From Circinella umbellata (taxonomy: Eukaryota; Mucoromycota; Mucoromycetes; Mucorales; Lichtheimiaceae), in contig JAIWNF010000019.1 in NCBI GenBank assembly GCA_025093555.1, forward strand, positions 124,001 to 188,000: 64,000 nt of DNA, in the 5' to 3' direction. The position numbers and the translations under genes are program-made. The notes under the pieces were generated by a model. It saw nothing but the letters and a program-made list of their open reading frames with translations, was not told where the DNA came from and searched no databases. Positions within the stretch are counted from its first letter, which is position 1, and the number at the start of each line of letters is the position of its first letter. Positions 13,641-24,993 of the stretch are shown here, one piece after another.

Positions 13641-14517
13641 TGCCAGCAAAAAAGAGTTTGATATATTTTAGAGTATAAAAAGAAGTAAAAAGAAAAAAAA
13701 AAGAGCGGCTGAAAGACCGGATCCCTTTCTCTCTTAAGAGTGTTTCAAAATCCGACACCGCCTTTTTGATTCAAAACAATTGAAATGTGATAGGTGCAGA
13801 AAAAAAAAGGCTAAAAATGCCATTACTTGTTGTTGCCATAGTTGCTGAGCCTTTTATATCCACCCTGTCATCATAGGGATGCATATTTACTATATTTTAA
13901 TTTTCTTTTGTTTTACAGTTGATTTGAGGAGTAAATGTACAGAATTCGAAAGTAAAAAAAAAAAAAGCTGTCTAGATTTAAGGTTCTTCGTCCCACGTTT
14001 ATTTGTGTATAATTTTTCATATGAATGCAAAATACACAAACGAGGATAACGAAGTAACTTTTTTCTTTCTTCTGGGGCCCATGATATATACAATTTAATC
14101 TTAACAAGTGATAATTAGCAAATCTATCTAGTTAGTTCTCTTCTTTTATTAATTAAAACGTTATGCTACCCGAATTAGAATAGATAATAGCAACGGGATT
14201 TCTTTTTGTTTTACCCTAATTTTGTTTTGAAACCCCTTCTTCCCTAATTTCATCGGGAAATCCAATTCACCGGATCGTCAAGCAGAATCAACAACAAATT
14301 CGTCAAATTGGGATCGTCCAAAAATTCAGCTTTCTTTTTGTCCGCACAGACAACCAGGCACAACAATAGCCTTTAGTTACTCATAATGATACCTAAAATT
14401 TACTTCTTTTTTTATTATTTATTGTTGTTTAAGAACGAGAAAAAAATGCAATGATGTGGAAATATTCTCTGGGAAGCTTTACAAATATCTTAAAAAAAAC
14501 TAAAAGTTTTTAACTAG
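13641..14517. other. Upstream region of ceramide synthase, no gene seen
   Basis: AT-rich DNA upstream of the ceramide synthase start. Nothing is recognisable apart from purine-rich tracts near 13,680-13,710, which read as a pyrimidine-rich leader on the gene's strand. Confidence 0.45.
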
Positions 14518-14946
14518 TACAGCGTTGGAAGTTAAATTTGGCCATGCACAATAAAAATGAGCCATAGTTTAAAAATGGGCCAAAATTAAGCTAGCCATTG
14601 AAAATGAGCCACTTAATTTTGATATTGGGATGTTTCATATGAATATAAGCTACCAGATAATAAAAATGAATATGGTCCAAATAAAAGAAATAACCATATT
14701 ATGTTAAATATATCTTTTATAATTTTTTCACCTGCTAAACAACGGTCTTAAAAGGTCAATGGACGCTCGATCCAAGCTTGACAATCTTAGGCTCAAATCT
14801 GCAACCATCCCATTTTTGTAGGCCAGTGACTCAAATTTGCTAGGCATGGCTTAATTTCATGCAAACAGCTCAATTTGGAAATAGAGCACTTTTAAAATCA
14901 TGGCTCATTTTATTTTGGATGGCCAAATTTAACGTCTAACGCTGTA
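14518..14946. mobile_element. Non-autonomous TIR element (MITE), TA target site
   Basis: A 425-bp element (14,520-14,944) has terminal inverted repeats beginning CAGCGTTGGAAGTTAAATTT on the left and CAGCGTTAGACGTTAAATTT (reverse complement) on the right; both continue into TGGCCAT. It is flanked by TA on each side (14,518-14,519 and 14,945-14,946), as for Tc1/mariner-type insertions. The interior repeats AAAATGAGCCA-like words near both ends, so most of the element could fold on itself. There is no coding capacity. It sits about 120 bp outside the left palindrome arm and is not mirrored on the right, so it either inserted after the duplication or lies outside the duplicated unit. Confidence 0.85.
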
Positions 14947-15162
14947 AGCATATCGGCTGTTTTTAACCAACTTGTTTTAATATCAAATGTAAACCGTTAT
15001 CTGGTACAAAATATAACTTGTAGAGGTAGAGAAAGGATAATCAAGAAGGGGGGGAGCGGGAGGAGTACTAGCGTTTTGCTTCAATGTATTTTTCTACTTC
15101 ATTGGCATTTATCTTTCTTGATCTTTCTGTAATTTGTCTTGTATTAAGAGGTGTAGGTACTA

Positions 15163-15865
15163 TTAGTTTTCTTTTACAGAAGCAAACCCAGATCGTTTTT
15201 CACCGCTGTTATCCTCATCATCGTCTTTGTCACTACTGCAACTTCCTGCCTTGATAATATTCTTACTCGCTTTTTTTACAACGTCCTATAATATACAATA
15301 ACAAGCAAAATCTTAAATAAAATGTGTTTCAAAATTATATTCCTGCTATTTTACCTTCATCTTGTACACATCCATAAGGAAAGGAATAAAAATATCATAA
15401 AAATTTGCTAACTCCATGGAAATCTTTTGTTGCTTTAGAGGTTTAACACGGCAGATATATCCATCGGATACATTCATTACTAAGGGTGTCACTCGTAGAT
15501 CTAAATTGAATATAGCATTAATAGTGGGCCCTCGATAACGTAGTTGGAAGAGCTTTAACTACTTACGAGTATGACACGTAGAGTTTGAAAACAATTCTCA
15601 TTATTATACATTTCTGACCCCAGCAGCAACATATCCTTCATTGTCTTTGGTAATTTATAAATCTTTTTAACAGCTCCTTGCTTCCTACCCTATTTCCATC
15701 AAAATATCCTTGTTCTGCCGACCCAAATTCAAGCATATCCTTGGCGATGAGCATATCTGGTTTTACTCCAAGTATCTTTTTTATAGATCCATCACTTGAT
15801 AAATACCGTTCTTCATTTTGTCGACTGGATGAAGCTAATGATTGCTGATCACTCCTCCTAAGCAT
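15163..15865 (-). pseudogene. Frameshifted member of the uncharacterised palindrome gene family (left copy)
   Basis: Minus-strand remnant starting MLRRSDQQS. It has the family-like core GVKPDMLI...LEFGSAEQG, then breaks frame near GNRVGSKE; the reading continues in another frame as LPKTMKDMLLLGSEMYNN up to a GT donor. After an intron comes LRVTPLVMNVSDGYICRV and, after another intron, an acidic/basic tail ending GFASVKEN. The second junction is also out of phase. Two frame breaks and a missing N-terminal half indicate a pseudogene. The G-x-K-x-D and later E resemble the core of the intact gene in the same arm, so both probably belong to one lineage-specific family whose function I do not know. 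Confidence 0.6.
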
Positions 15866-16837
15866 AAGTAGTAAAATTAGTTTTGATCAGCTCTATAGAA
15901 ATATCGTTCTCTTTCATACCTTAAAATGTATATAACTTATAGTCTAAATATGCATTATATAATGCAAGAAAAAACTGGATAGAAGATTGTAAATGGATCC
16001 AACTAATGATTATCTTTATTGTGTGGAACACCTACCAGGTTCTTAGGAGTATGGCTTCAGAGAACAAAAAAATGCATTATAAGAAGGAATCGAAGATAAT
16101 GGCCATTTAACTATGATGTATCTTAAATCCCACTGTGAGTGCGATCGGATTGAGTGATACTAGGTATCTGCTAGAATGAATTGGGACAATATACTCCTGG
16201 GTATATAAATCTTTGAAGAATTTAAACATGAATCTCAATAAAGTATCATTTAACAAGTAAGGGTACTTTAACAGAGGTTTATTATCATTATAAACATACA
16301 TACATGATGTTATAGGTATCGGAGCGTATAGCTAGACTATGTACAGTATTGACACAAAACGGATCAGAAAAATATACATATGATTTTAAAAGAATTGGCA
16401 TATATGATAGATATTCTTCTTTCTATTAAATAACGAAACGAGTTTAACCTCCAAAAAATTGAAACATCAAAAATTTTTGGTTATTTAAGATGGAATGCCC
16501 CATACTTGTCAATAAAAAAAGATGGAGCTAATAATTTTTAGTTAGTGATAGATACGTACGTAAGAAAATGTTTCTGAAAACTTATTTCTATAATATGGTA
16601 GCTTTATAATATTATTAAGCGGGCCAGTAATAACTGTATTTTTTTTCTTTGCCAAAAACAGTTTATTACGATCTATGAATGTATGGGATTAATCGCGGTA
16701 AATCTCTGGCCAATTCCAAGTGACCGTCGAATTCGACCTATAAGTACATATGCTACATGGAATCATCTTTTTCTCTTTACGTATTGGAGCGGAAATACAA
16801 AGAATAAAAAAACTATTATTATAAATCTAGTAAACAT

Positions 16838-16956
16838 CCGGGAAAGCCCACCGGATAGCGGTTTATCGAATCACCGGTATTTTACCAAGTATATAAAATA
16901 TATTTGAGAGAAACTACCGGTTTAGCGAAATACCGGTTTAGCGAGTACCGGTTTAA
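16838..16956. repeat. CCGGTTTA/TACCGG short repeat patch (left copy)
   Basis: Six CCGG words occur in about 120 bp, several inside ACCGGTTTAGCGA-like units arranged as near-direct repeats (about 16,915-16,956). The composition resembles the terminal regions of some pogo-like elements, but I see no matching far end or transposase. Confidence 0.5.
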
Positions 16957-17122
16957 CAAGAGAAAACAGCTGCGACACTAATAACACCCAGCAACCAACA
17001 TGTAGCCAATCATGACATCTCACTCTGCTGTTCTTCCAGCAACAGGGCAAATTCAAAAGGTTCACAATAAGAACCTTCATTGAAAAGTAATGGCTTGGTA
17101 CATAAACTTTGACGGTTAAAGT

Positions 17123-18115
17123 TTGCTGGTGCCAGGCTCAATACCATCGGAATCATTCTTTATCCTGATCGTATATGTACTCGATAGCAACAACATACAA
17201 CACAACAACGCTTTTTGGAATGGTGTTCACAAGATAATAAAGATCCATATGCATCACCTACTGAAAATATCGTCAACTACCTTTCTTATGGACGGCGAGT
17301 TTTCAATTGGTCAACTAGCAGCACTGCTGTCTTTACATACCGTTTAGCCATCGTAAAACTTTTTGACGATTGACAAACAGTCATCAGCTCACGACTCTAC
17401 CAACTATTTTTTTCACACTTCGGCCTACCAACAAATCCGATATAAACGTACAGCCTATTTTTCATTATTTTCAACAACATAACAACAACACAAATCCTAT
17501 CAAAAATTATGTTGGCTACTCGGCGTTTGTAGAATGATGGGCCCTTGTGACATTAAACGTATAGATTTGAACCAAGAAGGCTCTTTTACCAATGCTCAAC
17601 CTTCTCTTATTATTATGGTCGTGGCACCCGAAGAAAAACGTCTTGATCAGCGAATTACTCGCTCTGTTACTATTAAACCGCATAATGACCAACACCTTTG
17701 TCCTGTCGCAGCATCAACAACTTATAATACCCTGTCCGTATTACCACTTCGCCTTGTATTCAACCTCATCCAACATTATCCAATATCACCATCAACATGA
17801 CCATAGCAGGTCTATTGGTGTCAAAGAGTTAGTAAGCACATTCAAGAAATCATGAAGCTTTTACCCGCCACTCCAACATACAACCACAGCAATATCAAGG
17901 CTCGAGCTTTGGGTTCATTACGTTCAACTGTCAATGCAGGAGCATCTGTTGAAAATGTTGCCGCTCATGGTTCTTGGTCCTCGGGCGTCATTTTCAATAA
18001 TTTCTATTGCTTGTCAACCGAAACTCGTACAGATTTCACAACTTTGGTTTTAGGCCAACCTGCAGCCGGTGATTCTCTGAATATACAATCAGTTGAGCCA
18101 CAACTCTATGAATAA
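17123..18115 (+). pseudogene. Decayed tyrosine recombinase (DIRS/YR-type, left copy)
   Basis: Pieces of a tyrosine recombinase lie in order but in different frames. First is an N-terminal core-binding part (DPYASPTENIVNYLSYG ... FTYRLAIVKLFDD, from 17,242). Next is the start of the catalytic domain (MMGPCDIKRIDLN at 17,534, then MVVAPEEKR and DQHLCPVAAST). Last is the C-terminal box (KARALGSLRSTVNAGASVEN then AAHGSWSSGVIFNNFY, 17,852-18,115), where the final tyrosine-bearing helix is visible. The usual catalytic H-x-x-R appears altered to A-x-x-S (ARALGSL). Stops and frame changes make it inactive as read. Such enzymes come from DIRS-like retroelements or related YR transposons; no reverse transcriptase or long repeats are seen here. 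Confidence 0.7.
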
Positions 18116-18452
18116 TGTGTTTTAAAGTCGAGGCCAAAGGCGATGACCTGCCTTTATATTATTATTATTATTATTATTATATAAGTAGTGTATTCCATAT
18201 TATATTAAATAGTATCCTATACAAATAAAACCATTCAATATATTTATCCATTTTACCTACACTGAATAGTATGTACCATACTTGTTTTTTATTACTTCAT
18301 TTTTTTGGTATCTTCTTTCCTCACTTATGCGAAATTTGAAATTCAGTTGGCGTAAAATCAATCTGCAGGAAAAGTAAAGAGAGACTTTACACTTCTTTTA
18401 CTTTACGCAACACCACTTTTTTTTACTTTTTTTTTTTTTATTACTTTAAACA

Positions 18453-20849
18453 ATGTCTCCCACTTGTCCTCTGGAATTTTCATCATTCGTTATAGACGAA
18501 TCACATTCCCATGTTTCTTTATTCTTCAAACAATATCAAGCTTCTGATTGGAGTTTGTATAACTTTTGCGTGTGGATGCGTGCTGTTGAATCAAATTTCA
18601 ACAAAGTAAAGCAAAAATGGCAATCTAATTTGAATTTGATCAAAGACTTAAATATCCCTCGTGATTTGAAACGTCATGTTGGTGAATTAATTGAATATAG
18701 CAAAAAAGCATCTGTACGTCAGTTTATACATACATACATACATACATACATATATTATATATATATTATATATAACATTTATTTGTTATTTTCAACATCT
18801 TGATTTTTTGATTTTCTATAGAAAGCTACTGTTAAAGAAGCCTTCAATTCACAACCATCTTCTTCTAGTCAGACTATTATTATGCATCAACCTACTATAA
18901 ATGCTATGAATTTTAATAGTGAAATTACAAGTATGAGTTTAAGCCTTCTTTTTAAATATTGAATATGTCAACCTGAACTAACATGATATTATTAGCTTTT
19001 TCAGCTACAGCTGATAACGAAAATCAAGGTCAACAGCAACAAGAAGATGAATTAATACATACAAATAAATTTGCTGTTAATCCATCACTACGATCATTGT
19101 ATGGATATATTTACAAATTGGTTAGTCTACACTCCTTTTGTCAATCCATAATGAGAACTTACACGATTGATATTTTTTCTTCTTCTTGATTAGCACCAAG
19201 GAAAATCTGTAAATATGAATAACGCTACGAAATTCTGTGGCGATACATTACATGACAAACTATATAAGCATTGTATTGAATTAATGAAAAAATACAACAG
19301 TCTTACAAAGCAAGAAGTATCTTGCTTACAGTAAGTATTCATTGAGAGCAATACACATGATTAAATGATAATGAACGTGTATTTCTTACTTTGTTATGCA
19401 TGATAAAATAGTGGTACACTTTCCGGAATTGTGAATATGCTGAACAAAGGAGACCACAACTTAATGAATCTTATCCCGAATAGTACTCTTTCAGAAGTCA
19501 ATTGTATTGCCAAGGGTATAGTTGATATTGAACAGGAACGTGTTGTTGAAGTTTTAAATAGTTTACACAAGGTAAATAATTTTGCATAATTTTTTTTTTT
19601 TGTTTTCGCTCTTCGTAACGATATTTATTGCATAAAATAAATTGTGGACTTTACATTCATAACGGTTGGCTATTATTTAGGTGTATTTAGATCGAGGCGT
19701 TCAAGGTGTACGTGTTGAATCAACAATGAAAAAGGCGACAATTATTTCACAAGGTGGTGTCAAAGCAGAAACTACTATTGAATATAAGGTGTATGAAATT
19801 ATGGAAGTTATGTAAGTAAGAGAAAAAAAATCTCGTAACGTGTGCCAATTAATAACTAACGATACGATTCTTGTGGTATCTAGTATTAATGAGTTAGAAT
19901 ATGGAAATTGGTCTACATCCTCAAAATCTGAAACCGATTGCCTTTTCTATTGGAAGAAAGTTTTTGATATTATATTCAGAACATCGAACGATTCACAACA
20001 AGTCCATCTCAGTGTGTAAGTAGACATTGTTGTTAGTTAGTGAAGGCACATTTACTTGAATTATCACTATTATTATTCACACTATTCTTTTTATAGAGGA
20101 GAGTTGACTAGTACTGCTACGAAGTTTGAACGGATTATTAATGAATATGAGTTTGGTGAAACCAACAAAAATGTTTCTGGCAGAAAAATCGATTTACTTT
20201 TTCAAACAATAACTGTCAATGTTCAAAACAAACCAAAAATATTTGATTTATCGTCTGTGGAATTTAAAAAGATGGGAAGTGATGACAATTATCTCAGCTT
20301 GCAACAAAATAAAAACATTCGTACTATGAAATCAGTACTTGGATCGTTATTAGCTACTGTTAACCAAATGGATGTTGTGCTGGGTATAGATATCACTGGT
20401 AAGTTTTTTTACATACCAAGTATACTATGATCTAGGTTGATGAAAATATCTAACGTCTATTTATCAATAGGTGTGTCAGGCTATATGTTTGCAGTATTAC
20501 CATATGAAGGAGTAACTTTTGCCACCAATGTAACCAAAAATGAAACTGTATTTTTACCTGTGAACAAGTACGATTTGAATGATTTTTTTGACAAAAAGAA
20601 ATACGTGCTTCCTTTGTTATTTACTTATAAGGTAAAATAATAGCATATATAACAAAAATGTGATGGATAAAAATATATCAATATGAAAAAGACGGCTCAT
20701 TTGTTTTTTTATAGGATATTATCATGAAACAAGCACAAGCCATTGATATGCATTGTCGCGAAGCAGTTCGAGAACGTTCCGTGGATTATGAATCATTACG
20801 TTTACCAGAATATCAATTACCTCCAACTTTATACTCTCCTAAAAGATAA
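18453..20849 (+). CDS. Uncharacterised multi-exon protein, possible PD-(D/E)XK-like core (left copy)
   Basis: Ten exons (18453-18713, 18822-18930, 19005-19120, 19194-19330, 19412-19571, 19681-19811, 19884-20015, 20097-20398, 20471-20631, 20715-20849) join with canonical GT-AG sites and correct phase into 547 residues without a stop, so the gene looks intact. The N-terminus is helical (DWSLYNFCVWMRAVESNF); a Gln-rich linker follows near residue 130. The centre reads SETDCLFYWKKVFDIIF, then GRKIDLLF and, about 20 residues on, SSVEFKK. Last comes GIDITGVSGYMFAVLPYEG. Spaced D and E-x-K after a G-x-K could be a PD-(D/E)XK nuclease-like fold, but this is inference. I associate similar sequences with large unannotated Mucorales families. 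It has no signal peptide or membrane span. The mirror copy at 33,680-36,076 appears identical. Confidence 0.75.
18723..18750 (+). repeat. (CATA)n microsatellite in intron 1 (left copy)
   Basis: Tetranucleotide CATA/TACA repeats followed by an AT-rich run occupy the first intron of the uncharacterised 10-exon gene. The same length appears in the mirror copy, which argues for recent homogenisation, because such tracts mutate quickly. Confidence 0.7.
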
Positions 20850-20869
20850 TTCAATTGCTGATCCTACCT

Positions 20870-20960
20870 TTCGTTTTTTAACCATACAAAAAAAAACAAG
20901 CATACCCAATCGTTTTTTAACCATACAAAAAAAAACAAGCATACCTAATCGTTTTTTTCA
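20870..20960 (+). repeat. Two-unit tandem repeat in the 3' region (left copy)
   Basis: A 43-bp unit containing CGTTTTTTAACCATAC, an A tract and CAAGCATACC is present twice, with the start of a third, just after the stop of the 10-exon gene. It is mirrored in the right arm at 33,569-33,659. Confidence 0.75.
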
Positions 20961-21663
20961 ATGGAATCAGTTAAAATTTTTCAATGTGTATTTTCTATTG
21001 TATAACCCACAAAAGTTTTAGCGTACGTAAAAAAAAATTATTATAATCAAGGAACCTCTACCTCATTTTTTTTATTACCAATTATAAAATTCCTGTTTTA
21101 TTAAAGTACTATGTTTTTACATTTTGTAACAACATTGCTCTTCTTTCAATAATACTACTTACATAATTTTCAGTTTTATTATATATAATAACACATTCAT
21201 AATAAAGTAGTATCAAACTACATAATTTTTTTTGCCTTTTCCATCAATTTTTTGACACCATTATCTGTCACGTATTGACGATATTGCATTCAAGTCTACG
21301 TACGTAGCGTTTCAAATTTATCCATTGTGCATACGTAGTCACCAAATAAAAAACCATACTTACAGTATCATCATTCATCACATCATATATAGATGACAAT
21401 ATAAGTTCGTCTGTATCGTGTCTACGTAATTTGTTGTCTTTTCATATCAGCCACTAAGTCTTTGAAACCTAGAAATGTTATTTTTTACATTCCATCAAAC
21501 ATTTCATCAGAGCACAACATTACATGAGAATATCATCGCTCCGTCATATAACTTCACTCAATAAATTCCAATGTTTTTAGTTTTCTTCTTGATAATTCAG
21601 AAATTGATGAAGGCGTCGAACCGTAGAATTTCGGTTTGATTCACTAGGAATATTACGTACTTT

Positions 21664-22572
21664 TGTTAATTATGTATATCGTTTTTTAAGTAAAATTACC
21701 CGACTATTAATGAAGACATTAGGCACAATAGCTGGTGGTATACTAGGTATCGTGATATGGGAAATAACTCAAGGAAATTCATATGGAATTGGAGTAGTGA
21801 TGTACATAAGTAGCCTTGGTAATTTATTATATATTACAACTTAATATATCGACAGCAGTACGTATCTTTTGTATTGTGACAACCATTACACTTATCTTGG
21901 TAAGACTTTAAAACAAATTCGCATTTTGACAACCATATTATCATTATATCCTAAATTATTTTAATTCAATTTTTTCATCTAAAGGTGGTCGTTTATGAGT
22001 ATCAAATACAAAGTTAGTGGTGAAGATAAGATTGACCCAGCATGGATTTTTGCAGGGAAGGTATATTATATATAGCTATTTCAGATAGTTCAAGTAGGGA
22101 TGAATTTCAAAATAAAAGAAAGTTGCTTAGATTATGTACTTAGATAATGATAATATTATACATTGAAATCTATGTCGAGAATGATATTAGTTCTTGCTGA
22201 CGTTGTTGCTGCATCAATATTATCTACGATTCCAGAACCTCATGCAGGTCGTGTTGAACTCCGTAAGCGACTTGCTCAAACACTTCGTGATATCGGTCGT
22301 ATTAATATATGAAATTTCAACTTCTTAATTTATTGCGGAATACGAAACAAGTTCATGGAAACTTACCAAGGAACAAGTTAAAGGATTTCGTCGTATCGAT
22401 GGGGTTAAACATCCGTCACCAAATTGCAGACGAACGTTTATTTTTGGCACATACGCGGTTTGAACCCCCTTTACGAGGTCGATTTCCCATTAAAGTTTAC
22501 AAGATTGTACTTGAAAAAGTGAATAATATGGCTGATCTCGTTACCGACATGGCATGTACTAAAATAAAATAG
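21664..22572 (+). pseudogene. Truncated fungal ArAE/FUSC-like transporter (left copy)
   Basis: Fragments match the N-terminal membrane half of the fungal BRE4-like/aromatic acid exporter (ArAE) family. First is a membrane hairpin with TLGTIAGGILGIVIWEITQG. Next is VRIFCIVTTITLILV. Then come a segment ending PEPHAGRVELRKRLAQTLRDIG and the soluble part MKFQLLNLLRNTKQVHGN to RFEPPLRGRFPIKVYK. The frame changes between pieces beyond what clean introns explain, and the sequence stops soon after NMADLVTDM, where a complete protein would continue with several hundred residues and more membrane spans. It is therefore a truncated pseudogene. The family moves organic anions or similar compounds across membranes; no substrate can be inferred here. 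Confidence 0.65.
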
Positions 22573-22927
22573 TAGCCATAGTACTAGTTAATGATGGATC
22601 GGTCTGGTACGTAAAAGTTGACTCATCCAGTAAAACGTTTTATTATACTTGGGGCTTTGTAGTTCGGTATTTGGACCCAGCTTAGCGAAAACAAATTCCA
22701 TCGACATTGAATAAAGAGCGTCATCGTTATGCAAGTAGCAATAATTTAGTAACTAACAATACCATAAAAAATATAATATATCTACTGTAAATACATAACA
22801 TATGGGAGAATTAAAAAAAAAAGACGAGTGAGTTATTTATAACATTCACTTATTATAATATTTGTATAGCTCGCATTAAATATGAAAACAATAAGGCTAC
22901 GTATTATCAGCAACATTAGCTACTAAA

Positions 22928-23609
22928 CACCCCGGCTAAAATGAGTAATAAAAATGAACGGATTTCCATGAATTTGCATGAACACCAATGTCATAAATTT
23001 CGATGAAAAGTGTCAGTTCATGGAGATCCGTAAATCTATGCAGAATCATAGATATTCAGTCACAACTATTAACTATTTATATGCAGATTCATGCATATTC
23101 ATTGATTTTCAGCACCTCGTTTTTTAGTGATACACGTTTTAGTTTATGAACATATACATTATACTGTACCTATAACATAGTTGAAACTACTTCTACTATA
23201 TTATGATAGGCACTTTGAATAATAATTTTTTTTGTGGGCCATTAACTATATGAGATAATGAGAAAAGTAATAAAAAAGATGCGTGGGAATACTACTTCTC
23301 GTCAAACGATCATGGCTTCGCAATTTCATAGATAAGCACTCATATTTACAAAGCATGCATTTTCATTCATATTCATAGGTATTATTTCATAGATATTTGT
23401 TCAGTTTTATGCAGATTCATATATCATGCAGAGCCATACATTGTCACTCAGATTCATTAATTTTTGTAATAGAGATTCATGGATTTATTTTTATGAAAAT
23501 GAACGATTGTCTTTTTCCATGCATATTCATAGAGAAGCATGGCATTTCATAACCTATAATTCATATTCATTGAGAATTAGGTAATTCCGTGCAATTTTTG
23601 GCCGTGGTG
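22928..23609. mobile_element. Small TIR-like element at the inner end of the arm (left copy)
   Basis: The 682-bp segment starts CACCCCGGCTAAAA and ends, as reverse complement, CACCACGGCCAAAA, agreeing at 12 of 14 terminal bases. Its interior is dominated by repeated ATTCATG/CATGAAT/TGCATGAA words in both orientations. It has no coding capacity and no clear target-site duplication. Its terminus is exactly where homology between the two palindrome arms ends. It may be a non-autonomous DNA transposon of an unassigned type. Confidence 0.55.
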
Positions 23610-23699
23610 TCAGTCAGGAAGAATAGACTTGATTACTAACGTAAAAGTAAGTGTAACAAACACGAATAACTATATAATTCATTTGTGAAAATTATGTGG

Positions 23700-24035
23700 A
23701 AAACTCTGACTTTCACTAGCGGACTTTTTTAATTATTCATATATGAACCATGTCGCAAAGTTCATTTGGGAACACTATTACTTTTCATTTGTGTATAATC
23801 TTGCCATTCGTATGAGAAGATCTCTACTCTTTATGTGGGAAAAAGCTTAATTTTATAAGTGAATAGGCTTATGTTTTATAAGCGAAGAAGTTTAGTCTTT
23901 ATAAGCAAATAACTTTACTTATCATAAGTGGAAAAAGTTATCTTTTCTAAGCGAATAAAGTCATTTATCATAAGCGGACAAACTTGTCCTTTGTAAGCGG
24001 ATAAAATTATGTTTTATATGTGGGTTTGTGTCCGG
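23700..24035 (+). repeat. Degenerate ~30-bp tandem repeat array
   Basis: About ten imperfect units share a TTTATAAGCGRATAAR-like core (for example at 23,870, 23,895, 23,925, 23,955, 23,990). Units are diverged, suggesting an old minisatellite. It starts just inside the left edge of the spacer and is not mirrored. Confidence 0.6.
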
Positions 24036-24060
24036 AGACAAATGCAAAATCCTGTATAAG

Positions 24061-24082
24061 TGTGTGTGTGTGTGTGTGTGTA
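24061..24082 (+). repeat. (TG)n microsatellite
   Basis: Ten to eleven TG units lie directly after the degenerate repeat array in the spacer. Confidence 0.9.
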
Positions 24083-24993
24083 TTCATAATGAAATGAAAG
24101 TAAGAGTATAGTACATAGTAAAAAATAACGTTGATACAAGACAAAAATGTCAAAATGTAGCTTTCATTTTTTTCGTCTTCTGTTGAGACCCGACGCCGTC
24201 TGGTTTATGGTAGTTTTTTTAGACAATGCCCTCTTTAATAATATATGGAGCATATCTTATTAGATGATGAAATGTGATATACGTAAGAGTTCTTTTCATC
24301 TACTATTGTATTTATGTACCTTTCAATCGAGTTCTTGTCGTTTCGATTATTGCATGCTATGATATTAAATCCGCTTCTTCTCCAGAAGAAGAGTATCAAC
24401 AAGAATATATATTACATCTTGTTGTCTCTACTCATAAATATAAGTTAGAAAAAATATAGAAAAATAAATAAGCTTGTACGAGTGTATAATATAATGACAA
24501 CATATTTACCTACTTTGCATACTGATGTTTGTTTCCCCCGGGGTCCCTTTCCCAACAGCAAATATCTTGCTGTTGACCTGTCATGACAACGGATCCAAAA
24601 GCATGTTAAGTTGTACATAATTTTCTTGAAATGCAACAATAATAGCTCGTTCTTGAGTGCACGTTGTACAGTACAGCAAATGAAAATACCTAAAAGAATA
24701 CTTGTAGTGACAAAAGGAAAGGGTTAAGCATATAAATTCAATAATAATAATAACAACAATAATGATACAAAGAGAAAACTAATATGACCATGAATAAAGA
24801 ACATACATTGTTGTTGATAATACCCGCTCAGTCTTGTTAAGTAGGTGGTAGACCCTGATCCAATACAATGCTCGCCATATACCTAAAATATTAATAAACA
24901 GTGCTTTATTTCCATTCTCTGTTCAATCGTGTTTACTTAAATAAGAACCAACTCACCTTATTTGAAACCAGCAAAGAAATGATCAAAGAAGGA

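Larger units (their letters stand above)
15064..23609 (+). repeat. Left arm of a giant palindrome (8.55 kb inverted repeat)
   Basis: This arm is the reverse complement of 30,920-39,465. Paired positions always sum to 54,529, so there is no net indel over 8.5 kb; even poly-A/T tracts match in length (13 nt at about 18,427, 10 nt at about 22,813). In the stretches I compared, the only mismatches are close to the ends: 15,074, 15,097, 23,530 and 23,584. The outer edge fades at about 15,064. The inner edge is abrupt at 23,609 and coincides with a transposon-like terminus. Confidence 0.97.

Noticed and set aside
23700..24035. CRISPR-like array
   Set aside because: Units are degenerate, directly adjacent with no unique spacers of constant length, and the window is eukaryotic nuclear DNA.
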